Notes: generated by a model from the letters alone, not told the origin. A stretch of 7,201 nucleotides of DNA from Chlamydiia bacterium (GCA_020440405.1 JAGROF010000051.1:1-7201), one strand, 5' to 3'; positions 1 through 6,999 are shown, counted from the first letter of the stretch. Numbers and translations: made by a program.

Positions 1-41
1 TTTATAATATCGGGATAGGTTCATAATCACTATTTTAATCA

Positions 42-70
42 TTTCGATTAAAAAACTTTTGAGTTATACT
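42..70 (+). promoter_or_regulatory. Possible promoter of the 265-aa gene
   Basis: TATACT at 65-70 matches the TATAAT consensus at five of six positions and lies 25 nt before the start codon. The best upstream partner at 17-nt spacing is TTTCGA at 42-47, a poor -35 match (three of six). A perfect TATAAT also occurs at 3-8, but its -35 region would lie outside the window. The surrounding 95 bases are AT-rich and contain no recognisable gene. The ribosome binding site is GAGGA at 86-90. Confidence 0.25.
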
Positions 71-95
71 TCCGGTCAGAATAACGAGGAAAATT

Positions 96-893
96 ATGGA
101 AAATGCAGCCATTGGCAGGTATCAAGGAATTGTTTTAAATCGCCAGCTTTGGCAGGTCGCTGAAGTGGCTTTGATCACGACTGTTTTATCTGTCGTGACA
201 AAACTCACCATGGATCAAGCTGCTAAACTCACTAACTGGAAAATCGCTCCCTTGAAGGGAGATGTTGCTCCGAATCTGGCGTTTGCAACGCTTGTGATGG
301 CTTATATTTCTTTTAGTATTCGCCAAACCTCTGTTCCTACTAGTGTCAACCTCTATCAGTTTTTGACTCAGATCCGAGAGGAAGAGTTCAAGAATGAAGA
401 CAAAGCGCTAGTCAGGAGAAATGTGGGGCAGTATGGGGCAAAAGGAGCGATTCTTGCTCAGCTCAATGATCCGCGTTATCAACGCATCACCCTGAATTCT
501 ACACCGCGGGCAGAGGGAAATACAGGAGATGAACTCTTTCAACTTTTGACGGCAACCCATGGCCTCTCTGAAGAGCGTGCTGTCCGAGTATTGAATCAGC
601 TCGAATACCAAATGTTTGCGGATCCAACTGTTGATATTTCGCGGGCGCTATTTCCCGTTCTTCCAACGGGAGCAGTAGCCCAGAAAGAGGAGGGGAAATC
701 GATGGATCTGACCATCACAGAAACCCATTTTCAGATCACAGGGAAGTGCGTCCTTGAGTTTAAGGAAGGCGAAACAGATCTGTGTGACATCGAAGTCACT
801 GTCCAACTTTCGATTCCTAAGGATGAGGCTGGAGAAGAGTCTGGCTCATATACCTGGAAAGTCAGCGACGTTAAAGATTTTATTAATCAATAG
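96..893 (+). CDS. Membrane-anchored protein, short paralogue of the next gene
   Basis: I do not recognise a named family. The 265-aa protein has two hydrophobic segments near the N-terminus, about residues 19-36 and 59-76, separated by a short lysine-containing loop. This bilobed layout resembles chlamydial inclusion-membrane (Inc) proteins. Residues 77-150 are hydrophilic. The C-terminal part (about 115-265) contains ERAVRVLNQLE at 160-170, then a probably beta-rich stretch ending in YTWKV near 252-256. Both ends match the next protein downstream: the N-terminal segment LAFATLVMAYISFSI (61-75) corresponds to LAFTGISTSYLAFSL there, and ERAVRVLNQLE to ERAVRLMNQLE. It therefore looks like that protein without its roughly 690-residue middle. 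There is no cleavable signal peptide pattern. The ATG at 96 is supported by GAGGA at 86-90, five bases upstream. Coding status is secure; function and Inc-like location are inference. Confidence 0.88.
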   Translation: MENAAIGRYQGIVLNRQLWQVAEVALITTVLSVVTKLTMDQAAKLTNWKIAPLKGDVAPNLAFATLVMAYISFSIRQTSVPTSVNLYQFLTQIREEEFKNEDKALVRRNVGQYGAKGAILAQLNDPRYQRITLNSTPRAEGNTGDELFQLLTATHGLSEERAVRVLNQLEYQMFADPTVDISRALFPVLPTGAVAQKEEGKSMDLTITETHFQITGKCVLEFKEGETDLCDIEVTVQLSIPKDEAGEESGSYTWKVSDVKDFINQ

Positions 894-894
894 T

Positions 895-940
895 CTTATT
901 TTTAATTTATTTTTAATTATGAAATAAGTTTTTGTTTTTG
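895..940 (+). terminator. Possible AT-rich intrinsic terminator
   Basis: CTTATTT at 895-901 pairs with AAATAAG at 922-928, and the inner TAATT at 903-907 can pair with AATTA at 915-919, giving a hairpin with a 7-nt loop and one bulge. A T-rich run (TTTTTGTTTTTG, 929-940) follows immediately. The hairpin starts two bases after the stop codon of the 265-aa gene. The stem has only two G-C pairs, so termination would be weak. Such pairing can also arise by chance in AT-rich DNA. Confidence 0.35.
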
Positions 941-946
941 TATAAT
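917..946 (+). promoter_or_regulatory. Possible promoter of the 929-aa gene
   Basis: A perfect TATAAT lies at 941-946, which would place transcription start near 953, about 18 nt before the start codon. The only -35 candidate at a workable spacing is TTATGA at 917-922 (18-nt spacer), matching TTGACA at three positions. The -10 directly follows the T-run of the putative terminator. The larger gene may therefore be transcribed independently of the first one, although read-through is also possible. Confidence 0.35.
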
Positions 947-970
947 TCCCTCGATTTTGAGGTGTAATTT

Positions 971-3760
971 ATGGAAGCAGCACGTTTGCGTTCTCCGGCT
1001 TTTTTAAAGCAGATAGAGTTCTACAATATTTTGAAGGTACTTGTCATCACGTCGGCGTTGACAGCGATCACAAGACTTGCGATTGAGCAGGCTCAAAAAC
1101 GGACTCAAAAAAAGATTACCCCTTTCAAAGGAAATACCCCTGCTTCACTAGCCTTTACTGGCATCTCTACCTCTTATTTAGCCTTCAGTTTGCTCGTATC
1201 TGGGCCCTTGATCAAGTCTCCAGCTATTCCTCCTCCACAAGTAGAAGACCCTGAGCCTCCTCATGTAGAGGAAGATCCCATTGCTGTTGAAGAAGTACCA
1301 CCAGTTGGAGAGATGCAGTTGGTAAGGAGAGGAGGCGCTCAGCGACATGAAGTGGAAGATAGGGTTCGGCTGCTTCGCAGCGAGTTTTTGCGGGCCCTTC
1401 AAAATCAAGAGGTGCAATGGCTAAGGCAAGAGGTTTTCCTTGGAGGGCGGCAGCTTGTTATTGAAGTGGATTTACACAATCCTGTAGCGGTTGGAAATTA
1501 CTTGGGAGCTTGCAATGCCCTTTTAGGACGTGCAAGAAGGTTGCCTGACTATCAAAGGTCTCTGGCGCTAGAAGGTCCTTCTCCCTTCCGAGCGGCTCAG
1601 CAAAGAGAATGGGAGCAACAACGCGTGCTTCATCAGACCTTGCGAGGGCCTCGGGACGACTATCTTCAGCCAGACTATCCTCGCCTTCCTATAGACTTTT
1701 TAGAAGAGATTCGTAGGCCTCCAGGAGCAGGGGATGTAGAGGACTTTGTTTTAGTAGAGCGTTCTTGCATGCCCGAAATTGGAGTATCGAATGAGCATCT
1801 CTTTGGGACGTATGGAGAACTGATGCGGCTCATGCTTTTCCGCAATCTGCTGAATGAATATAGCTTTCTCTTGCGAGAAGGAGGAGTCGACTTAGAAGAT
1901 ACTAAAGGGTCTCAAGAGCTTGAAGCTGCACTTTTTTATTTGACCCGCCCCTCTTCTGCAAAGGATGCAAAGGAGCAGTATGAACGATTTGTTGCCGCGC
2001 ATGAAGCATTGATCCTTGCTGAGAAAACTCCAGAGGTTGCTAAAGTATGTCAAGCTATGGCAATCGCGCGTATGACCCCAAGGATTCAATCTTTTCAGGA
2101 AGATTTTGTGGCGCAGCATATTGGGTTTCATGATCCAGTGACTCTGCAGAATTTTGTGGAAACTTTTGTCCAGCGCAATAAAGAGATTGCTGTTTCAAAT
2201 CCTAGAATGCGTGTCGACTGGTGGACCTGTAACCAGATTAAACTATATGGCTCCATGAGTTGGTCACATTATCTCATGATCAATCCTCCGCAATTGCGCA
2301 ATCAAGAAGATGGGATAGGCTACCTCCGCCATGCGACCCCGAATAAATGGGATCCGCAAAAGGGGGTCATCATCGATCCTCTCTATCGAGAGTTTTTGCG
2401 GAGTGTCGATGGCTTTGTCCTTTATGCAGCGCATCAACGTCTTCAAGATGATGGATGTCCGGAAAATGAGGATGTTCGCTGTCAAACGTTGGTCCAGCTT
2501 GAAAGAGAACAGCCCAATCTCCTGCTCCTTTTTCAATCGGTCGAAAATACCCTCTTTAAAAAGGGAGCGCTCACATTTGAGGAGCTCAAAACACGATTGA
2601 TTGACTCATTCTATCAAACCGAAGGGCACCGTTTAAACCGTCTCCCTTTGCGCCTCCAAGAAGATATTAATTATCGGAAGAAGATGGAAGAGATCTGCGA
2701 TTTCATTCACCGAGTCTTTTTTAATAGTCGAGTGAACGTGCAGCAAGACTCCTTCGATTTTTATGGAGGGCTGCCAGCAGACAAACGGACGACAGAATGG
2801 CAGGTCTTTATTCTTCTGTTTTATTATTACCAGAGGGAAGGGATCAAAAGCGATTTTGATGTGCGTTTTGTCAATACAGGATGTAAAGATGACTTTGACC
2901 GGGGAGGAGGGCAAAATATCGTCTCTGATATCATGCATCTTTTAGAGATTTTTGGGTTGAATATCCCTGCTGAGGAGCTTCAAGCTGTGATGGATAGCGT
3001 GCAAGCGCCGACGCTTCAACTTAAAGGAACCGAACCGATTAAGTACCGCATCCATCCTGCTCTTTGCCTTGTAAAACTGATCCTATCTCTTTCAAAGGAG
3101 AAGATTCGAGAGATTCAGCGCAGGGGAAGAGTCAAAGAGATCCGGGTTGAAAAAAGAGACGAGCAGTCAGCAATTTTCTTGCCAAAGTACGTAAGAACCC
3201 TTTCAGAATATCAGCGTATTTTAACAGCACTTCAAAAGCAGACCTATACCCTCTCAGATCATGCAATGATTGCAAGTAATGATAAATTTCCCAAGGAGTC
3301 AATCATTGGACAACTTGAGCGAAATTATGCGAACGGGTTAATGGTCGATGGGTATGTGTACGATGGAAGTAATGGCTGGTTCGGACACCCCTATACGATC
3401 GCGCAGATCTACAAAGAGTTAACAGAAACTCACCTGCTTCCTCCAGAAAGAGCGGTGCGATTGATGAACCAGCTTGAAGTTCAAATCTTTGCAACGCCTT
3501 TTGAGCGTCTCCAAATGCATTTCCAAACCGATCAGTTTGTCCTGCGAGGAGCCCGAGGGCAAAAGTCTCCTATTGCTTTGACAACAACAGAAGTAGAGCA
3601 TTTTGTTGTGAAAGGAACATCAATGTATGAAATCATTGATATGAATCGGGATGGTGCGTGCGTTGCAACCCTTGGAGTCAATGTCACTCTCCATTTCCCT
3701 AAGTCCGAAGAGGGACAGGAAATGGGAGAGTGGTCATGGAGTATTCTAGCTGTGCATTAA
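971..3760 (+). CDS. Large membrane-anchored protein with CX5R phosphatase-like motif
   Basis: This 929-aa protein belongs to no family I can name with certainty. Two hydrophobic segments (about residues 20-36 and 58-78) flank a basic loop, as in the preceding gene. A proline- and glutamate-rich linker (about 81-115) and a large hydrophilic region (about 116-770) follow. Within that region, after an aromatic stretch at 611-620, lies NTGCKDDFDRGGGQN (635-649). Cys638, five residues, then Arg644 fits the CX5R loop of cysteine phosphatases. The CxDxxDR spacing resembles Sac-type enzymes (CxxxxDRTN) and SopB/IpgD (CKSGKDRTG), but glycine replaces the usual threonine after Arg. The C-terminal 150 residues match the 265-aa neighbour, including ERAVRLMNQLE at 826-836. 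The start is supported by GAGGTG at 959-964, six bases before ATG. Phosphatase activity and secretion into host membranes are inference. A non-catalytic structural role remains possible. Confidence 0.88.
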   Translation: MEAARLRSPAFLKQIEFYNILKVLVITSALTAITRLAIEQAQKRTQKKITPFKGNTPASLAFTGISTSYLAFSLLVSGPLIKSPAIPPPQVEDPEPPHVEEDPIAVEEVPPVGEMQLVRRGGAQRHEVEDRVRLLRSEFLRALQNQEVQWLRQEVFLGGRQLVIEVDLHNPVAVGNYLGACNALLGRARRLPDYQRSLALEGPSPFRAAQQREWEQQRVLHQTLRGPRDDYLQPDYPRLPIDFLEEIRRPPGAGDVEDFVLVERSCMPEIGVSNEHLFGTYGELMRLMLFRNLLNEYSFLLREGGVDLEDTKGSQELEAALFYLTRPSSAKDAKEQYERFVAAHEALILAEKTPEVAKVCQAMAIARMTPRIQSFQEDFVAQHIGFHDPVTLQNFVETFVQRNKEIAVSNPRMRVDWWTCNQIKLYGSMSWSHYLMINPPQLRNQEDGIGYLRHATPNKWDPQKGVIIDPLYREFLRSVDGFVLYAAHQRLQDDGCPENEDVRCQTLVQLEREQPNLLLLFQSVENTLFKKGALTFEELKTRLIDSFYQTEGHRLNRLPLRLQEDINYRKKMEEICDFIHRVFFNSRVNVQQDSFDFYGGLPADKRTTEWQVFILLFYYYQREGIKSDFDVRFVNTGCKDDFDRGGGQNIVSDIMHLLEIFGLNIPAEELQAVMDSVQAPTLQLKGTEPIKYRIHPALCLVKLILSLSKEKIREIQRRGRVKEIRVEKRDEQSAIFLPKYVRTLSEYQRILTALQKQTYTLSDHAMIASNDKFPKESIIGQLERNYANGLMVDGYVYDGSNGWFGHPYTIAQIYKELTETHLLPPERAVRLMNQLEVQIFATPFERLQMHFQTDQFVLRGARGQKSPIALTTTEVEHFVVKGTSMYEIIDMNRDGACVATLGVNVTLHFPKSEEGQEMGEWSWSILAVH

Positions 3761-3966
3761 CCGCCGAGTAAGGCTTTTCTCATGCGGTCTGCGCTGGAGT
3801 TTCCTCTTTCTGCAATGTCATACTCATGATCCCCTCTCAGTTGAGAGTTTGGAATGACACTTTGGGTCATTGCAATGACACCAACGCCTTTTGTTGAGTC
3901 TGAAACGCCTCTCATATTTGTTGAAAGGTTTGTTTGGTGTGTTTGTCTTGGTCCTACAGGTTCCAT
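3757..3966 (-). CDS. Small hypothetical protein, 69 aa
   Basis: No family is recognised. The 69-residue product begins MEPVGPRQTH and ends RMRKALLGG. It is hydrophilic, contains no Cys or Trp, and has no membrane segment or signal peptide. The C-terminal 25 residues are charged and could be helical. Three points support a real gene: a strong AAGGAG lies seven bases before the ATG; GC content is about 46% across the gene against about 32% in the adjoining non-coding stretch (hand count); and the frame ends exactly at the edge of the convergent 929-aa gene. The stop codons of the two genes overlap by four bases (TTAA, 3757-3760). It is divergent from the lipid gene to its right. A small secreted or regulatory protein is possible but nothing shows it. 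Main alternative: a chance open frame. Confidence 0.65.
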   Translation of the reverse strand: MEPVGPRQTHQTNLSTNMRGVSDSTKGVGVIAMTQSVIPNSQLRGDHEYDIAERGNSSADRMRKALLGG

Positions 3967-3973
3967 AATGAGG

Positions 3974-3979
3974 CTCCTT
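3974..3979 (-). promoter_or_regulatory. Strong Shine-Dalgarno of the small minus-strand gene
   Basis: Read on the minus strand, the site is AAGGAG followed by seven bases (CCTCATT) and ATG. It is the best Shine-Dalgarno match of any gene in this window, fixes the start at 3966, and is a main reason for accepting this short frame as a gene. Confidence 0.7.
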
Positions 3980-4017
3980 GTTTGTTAAAAAAAGTCATCC
4001 TAATGGATTACTCAAAA

Positions 4018-4033
4018 TGACGTTTTTGCGTCA
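4018..4033. repeat. Short inverted repeat TGACG/CGTCA
   Basis: TGACG (4018-4022) and CGTCA (4029-4033) form a perfect five-base dyad around a six-base T-rich spacer. It lies 52 bp upstream of the small minus-strand gene and overlaps its only -35-like sequence, so it could be an operator or a 5'-leader hairpin. Being short, it could also be chance. Confidence 0.35.
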
Positions 4034-4038
4034 AATTA

Positions 4039-4055
4039 ATGTTCTTTAAAGACAT
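4039..4055. repeat. Palindrome centred on TCTTTAAAGA
   Basis: TCTTTAAAGA (4043-4052) is a perfect ten-base palindrome. ATG (4039-4041) and CAT (4053-4055) extend it with one unpaired base at 4042. It sits in the divergent intergenic region, just upstream of the TGACG dyad relative to the small gene. A regulator-binding site is possible but no known operator consensus was recognised. Confidence 0.35.
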
Positions 4056-4208
4056 CTTCTCCCTTTTTTTGTCGTTTAGTATTCCCGGGATCTCAGCTTC
4101 TTTGACTCTGAATTTCGTCTTTAATTACATGTGAGCGCACTAACGCCATATAATTTGATTATCTCAATATAGGAATTATTTGTCAATGAAATTCCAGTGT
4201 AATTTTTC

Positions 4209-4222
4209 ATCAACCCATTGAT
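4209..4222. repeat. Inverted repeat ATCAA-CCCA-TTGAT
   Basis: A perfect five-base dyad with a four-base spacer lies 72 bp before the lipid gene. Flanking TTTTCA (4204-4209) and TGAAAA (4236-4241) form a wider complementary pair. The dyad lies immediately upstream of the proposed aas promoter (-35-like 4224-4229), where a regulator could act. It is too short to be decisive. Confidence 0.3.
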
Positions 4223-4223
4223 T

Positions 4224-4253
4224 TTAAGTTAATTGTGAAAATCAGTGTATAAA
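4224..4253 (+). promoter_or_regulatory. Possible promoter of the aas-like gene
   Basis: TATAAA at 4248-4253, preceded directly by TG, is a fair -10 element about 40 nt before the start codon. TTAAGT at 4224-4229 with an 18-nt spacer is the nearest -35 candidate and is weak. TTGATT at 4218-4223 is a better hexamer but its 24-nt spacing is too long. The perfect TATAAT at 4149-4154 is an alternative with a longer leader. Confidence 0.3.
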
Positions 4254-4283
4254 ATAAAAATTTGAATTTTGTCTCAAATGGGG

Positions 4284-4288
4284 GGGAG
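4284..4288 (+). promoter_or_regulatory. Ribosome binding site of the aas-like gene
   Basis: A G-run ending in GGGAG at 4284-4288 lies five bases before the ATG at 4294. This favours that ATG over the in-frame ATG at 4306 (residue 5), whose upstream purines sit too close to it. Confidence 0.6.
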
Positions 4289-4293
4289 CTGGT

Positions 4294-6999
4294 ATGATCG
4301 GGAGAATGCGAAGAATCGTGCATTGGATCGGCTCCTATCTTATCTTCAAGCTCCTCAGCATGCGGTATGCGATCAATGTGAAAGGCTTGGAGCGCTTAAA
4401 AGGAAAAGGGGGATATCTCTTTCTTCCGAACCATTCGGCTGAAGTCGATACTTTGATCAATTATACTCTTTTGGCTCGCCGGTTTCGTCCTCGTCCGTTA
4501 GTGATTGAACACTTTTATTATTTGAGAGGGGCTCGGTTTTTTATGGATATGATTCGCGCGCTTCCAATGCCAAACTTTGAGCTTTCAGCAAATTCCTGGA
4601 AGATCAAACAGGTCGAAAAGTGTTTGCAAAGTGTGAAAGAGGGGATTCGGAAACGGGATAACTATTTGATTTACCCTTCGGGTCACTTGAAACGGGAAGG
4701 ATATGAGACAATTGGAGGGAATTCGTTTATTCATCGGTTGTTAGAGGTTTGTCCTGAGACCAAGGTGGTTTTAATGCGAGTGAATGGGCTTTGGGGGAGT
4801 TCATTTTCTTGTGCGCTCACCGGGAAGTCTCCCGATTTTTGGGAGATGGTGAAGCAAGGGTTTAAGGTTGCCCTAAAAAATGGAATTTTTTTCATTCCCA
4901 AACGGAAAGTGACCATTGAACTTGAAGAGGCTCCGGATGATTTTCCGAAGCAGGGGACCCGCTTGGAACTGAATCAGTATCTTGAAAACTGGTACAATCG
5001 ATACCCCAGTGATGAAGGGGAAGTGCTTAAGTCAGAGCCACTGCGCCTTGTTTCGTATAGTTGTTTTTCACGTGTGGTTCCTGTCGTGACAAAAGAGGAG
5101 AAGCGTCCCAAGGAAAAGAAGGAGCTGGATGTTCCCGATGCGATTCGCCAGGAGCTTTATCGGGAGCTGACAAAGCTTTCTGGGATGAAAGAGATCAAAG
5201 AAGAGATGGACCTGTCTCGGGATTTAGGGCTTGATTCATTAGATTTAGCCAGCGTGCATGCATTTATCGATCAGCGGTTTGATGTGGAGACCACCCAGCC
5301 AGGGGCTTTAAAAACTGTTTACGATGTTCTTTTTCTGATTGTTGAAGGAAGTGTGAGCAAGCCTAAGATCGATACAGCGAACTTAAAGCATTATGAATGG
5401 CCGGAGGAGGCGTTTCGCCCAAGAGTCAAGTTTCCTGAAGGGAAAACGATTCCAGAGTGCTTTTTGGAGACGGCTGATCGGATGGGAAAGGCAATGGCAT
5501 GTGGCGATGCTGTCACAAAAATTATGAACTACCGCGAGCTAAAGTTGGGTGTTGTCGTTCTTGCGCGCAAGTTTCTCGAAATGCCTGATAAGTATGTTGG
5601 AGTGCTTTTGCCCTCGACACTTGGATGTCAGGTGATTGTTTTGGCACTGCTCTTTGCGGGAAAAGTTCCTGTGATGCTCAATTGGACGGCAGGAGAGCGG
5701 ACGCTGAATTTTGCCAAAGATTTATTAGGGATAAAAACTGTGTTAAGTTCCCGCCGATTTTTAGAGCGTGTTGACACTTTGGAACTCGGAAATCTTGAAG
5801 AAAACTTAGTCCTTTTGGAAGACTTTCGTCAAGGAATCTCGATCTGGAATAAGGTGAGTGGTCTCTTGCTTTCCCGGAAAAAGAAAGGAGCGCTCATGAA
5901 GCGGTTTGCGCTCCATCAGATCAAGGAAGAGGATCCAGCTGTGTTGCTTTTTACAAGTGGAACGGAAAATTATCCGAAAGCTGTTCCATTGTCCCACAAC
6001 AATATCCTAAGCAACCAGCGAGCCGGGCTCGAGTGTGTCACCCTCAAGAAAGAAGATATTTTGTATGGAGCGCTCCCTCCATTTCATTCGTTCGGATTTT
6101 CGGTGACGGGACTCTTGCCAATCTTATCGGGGCTTCGGGTCTTTTTTGCCCCCGATCCGACCGATAGCCATGGGATTGCCCGCGACTGTTTTTATCGCAA
6201 GATTACCCTTTTGTGTTTAGCGCCGAGTTTTTATCGCAATCTGTTTCGAGTGGCCTCGCCCCGGCAACTCAAAAGCGTCAGACTCTTTGTTGCAGGAGCT
6301 GAAAAAGCCCCCCCTGAATTGTTTGAGCATGTCAAGCGGTTAGGCAAAGACAAGGAGATGATCGAAGGATATGGAATTACCGAATGCTCTCCTATTGTGA
6401 CGATCAACCGCTTAGGGGAAGATCCCCAGGGCGTCGGAAAGCCCCTTCCCGGGATTGAACTCTGCGTTATTCATCCCGAAACAGGAAAAAAAATTCCTGA
6501 GGATCAACAGGGGGAGATTTGTATTTGTGGACCGAGCGTCTTTACAGGTTACCTGGGGAAAGAAGCTTCAAACCCTTTCATCGAGATAGATGGAAAAAAG
6601 TGGTATCGAAGTGGTGATCTTGGCCATCTTTCGCCAGAGGGAGCCCTTATTCTAGGGGGAAGGCTTAAGCGCTTTGTCAAAATCGGGGGAGAAATGGTAA
6701 GCTTAAGCGCGATGGAAGAAGCCCTCACGACATTTTCCCGCAAAGAAGGGCTCATCAAGCCAGAGGCAGAAACGCCTCAGCTTGCAATTGGAGGAAAAGT
6801 TGGGGAGCGGCCCCTTTTGATCCTCTTTGCGACTTTTGAGATGGAGGTCCAGACGGTAAATCAAGTCCTCAAAGAGGAAGGATTTGCACGCATTGTCAAG
6901 GTGGCAGCCAGCTACAAAATCGATGAGATTCCTATAACGGGAACAGGAAAAGTGGAGTTAAGACGGATCCAAGAACTTGTGGAAGAGATGCATGCTTAA
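4294..6999 (+). CDS. aas: Acyltransferase-ACP-acyl-ACP synthetase fusion
   Basis: This 901-aa protein joins three lipid modules. Residues about 1-250 are a PlsC-type acyltransferase: the HX4D catalytic motif is NHSAEVD (46-52), with YPSGHLKREG (127-136) in the position of the usual FPEGTR motif. Residues about 278-353 form an acyl carrier domain with LGLDSLDLAS (311-320), Ser315 being the predicted 4'-phosphopantetheine site. Residues about 385-901 are an AMP-forming acyl-ACP synthetase: MLNWTAG (461-467), P-loop TSGTENYPK (554-562), LPPFHSFG (594-601), EGYGITECSP (691-700), YRSGDLG (771-777) and catalytic Lys886 in TGTGKVELR. Known Aas enzymes activate free fatty acid and reacylate lysophospholipid at the inner membrane; the E. 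coli protein is about 720 aa and uses separate ACP. Here the carrier is built in. The gene overlaps cysS by 8 nt. Exact acceptor lipid is unknown. Confidence 0.93.
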   Translation: MIGRMRRIVHWIGSYLIFKLLSMRYAINVKGLERLKGKGGYLFLPNHSAEVDTLINYTLLARRFRPRPLVIEHFYYLRGARFFMDMIRALPMPNFELSANSWKIKQVEKCLQSVKEGIRKRDNYLIYPSGHLKREGYETIGGNSFIHRLLEVCPETKVVLMRVNGLWGSSFSCALTGKSPDFWEMVKQGFKVALKNGIFFIPKRKVTIELEEAPDDFPKQGTRLELNQYLENWYNRYPSDEGEVLKSEPLRLVSYSCFSRVVPVVTKEEKRPKEKKELDVPDAIRQELYRELTKLSGMKEIKEEMDLSRDLGLDSLDLASVHAFIDQRFDVETTQPGALKTVYDVLFLIVEGSVSKPKIDTANLKHYEWPEEAFRPRVKFPEGKTIPECFLETADRMGKAMACGDAVTKIMNYRELKLGVVVLARKFLEMPDKYVGVLLPSTLGCQVIVLALLFAGKVPVMLNWTAGERTLNFAKDLLGIKTVLSSRRFLERVDTLELGNLEENLVLLEDFRQGISIWNKVSGLLLSRKKKGALMKRFALHQIKEEDPAVLLFTSGTENYPKAVPLSHNNILSNQRAGLECVTLKKEDILYGALPPFHSFGFSVTGLLPILSGLRVFFAPDPTDSHGIARDCFYRKITLLCLAPSFYRNLFRVASPRQLKSVRLFVAGAEKAPPELFEHVKRLGKDKEMIEGYGITECSPIVTINRLGEDPQGVGKPLPGIELCVIHPETGKKIPEDQQGEICICGPSVFTGYLGKEASNPFIEIDGKKWYRSGDLGHLSPEGALILGGRLKRFVKIGGEMVSLSAMEEALTTFSRKEGLIKPEAETPQLAIGGKVGERPLLILFATFEMEVQTVNQVLKEEGFARIVKVAASYKIDEIPITGTGKVELRRIQELVEEMHA

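Larger units (their letters stand above)
3967..4293. other. AT-rich divergent intergenic region
   Basis: These 327 bases separate the divergent small minus-strand gene and the plus-strand lipid gene. GC content is about 32% by hand count. I found no open frame of useful length with a ribosome binding site on either strand, and no tRNA-like or riboswitch-like structure. It holds several short dyads (4018-4033, 4039-4055, 4209-4222) and a perfect TATAAT at 4149-4154 without a convincing -35. On the minus strand, TTGACG at 4029-4034 could be a -35 for the small gene, but no good -10 follows at 16-18 nt (only TAATCC or GTAATC). Confidence 0.6.

Noticed and set aside
2318..2350. LRHATPNK (residues 452-459 of the 929-aa protein) resembling the RHG motif of histidine phosphatases
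   Set aside because: The motif is RHA rather than RHG, lies far from the N-terminus expected in that family, and no second catalytic histidine motif is evident.
2331..2945. Open frames of 60-101 codons on both strands inside the 929-aa gene
   Set aside because: They overlap the long coding frame, lack convincing ribosome binding sites and have shadow-like composition.
3763..3780. GCC-GAGTAA-GGC followed by TTTTCT as a terminator for the 929-aa gene
   Set aside because: The stem has only three base pairs and lies inside the small minus-strand coding frame.
4083..4090. TCCCGGGA palindrome as an operator
   Set aside because: Symmetry stops at eight bases with no extension in the flanks, and such a site occurs readily by chance.
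4131..4154. GTGAGCGCACTAA as a CIRCE-type heat-shock operator next to TATAAT
   Set aside because: It does not match the CIRCE half-site GAGTGCTAA and no TTAGCACTC partner lies nine bases upstream.
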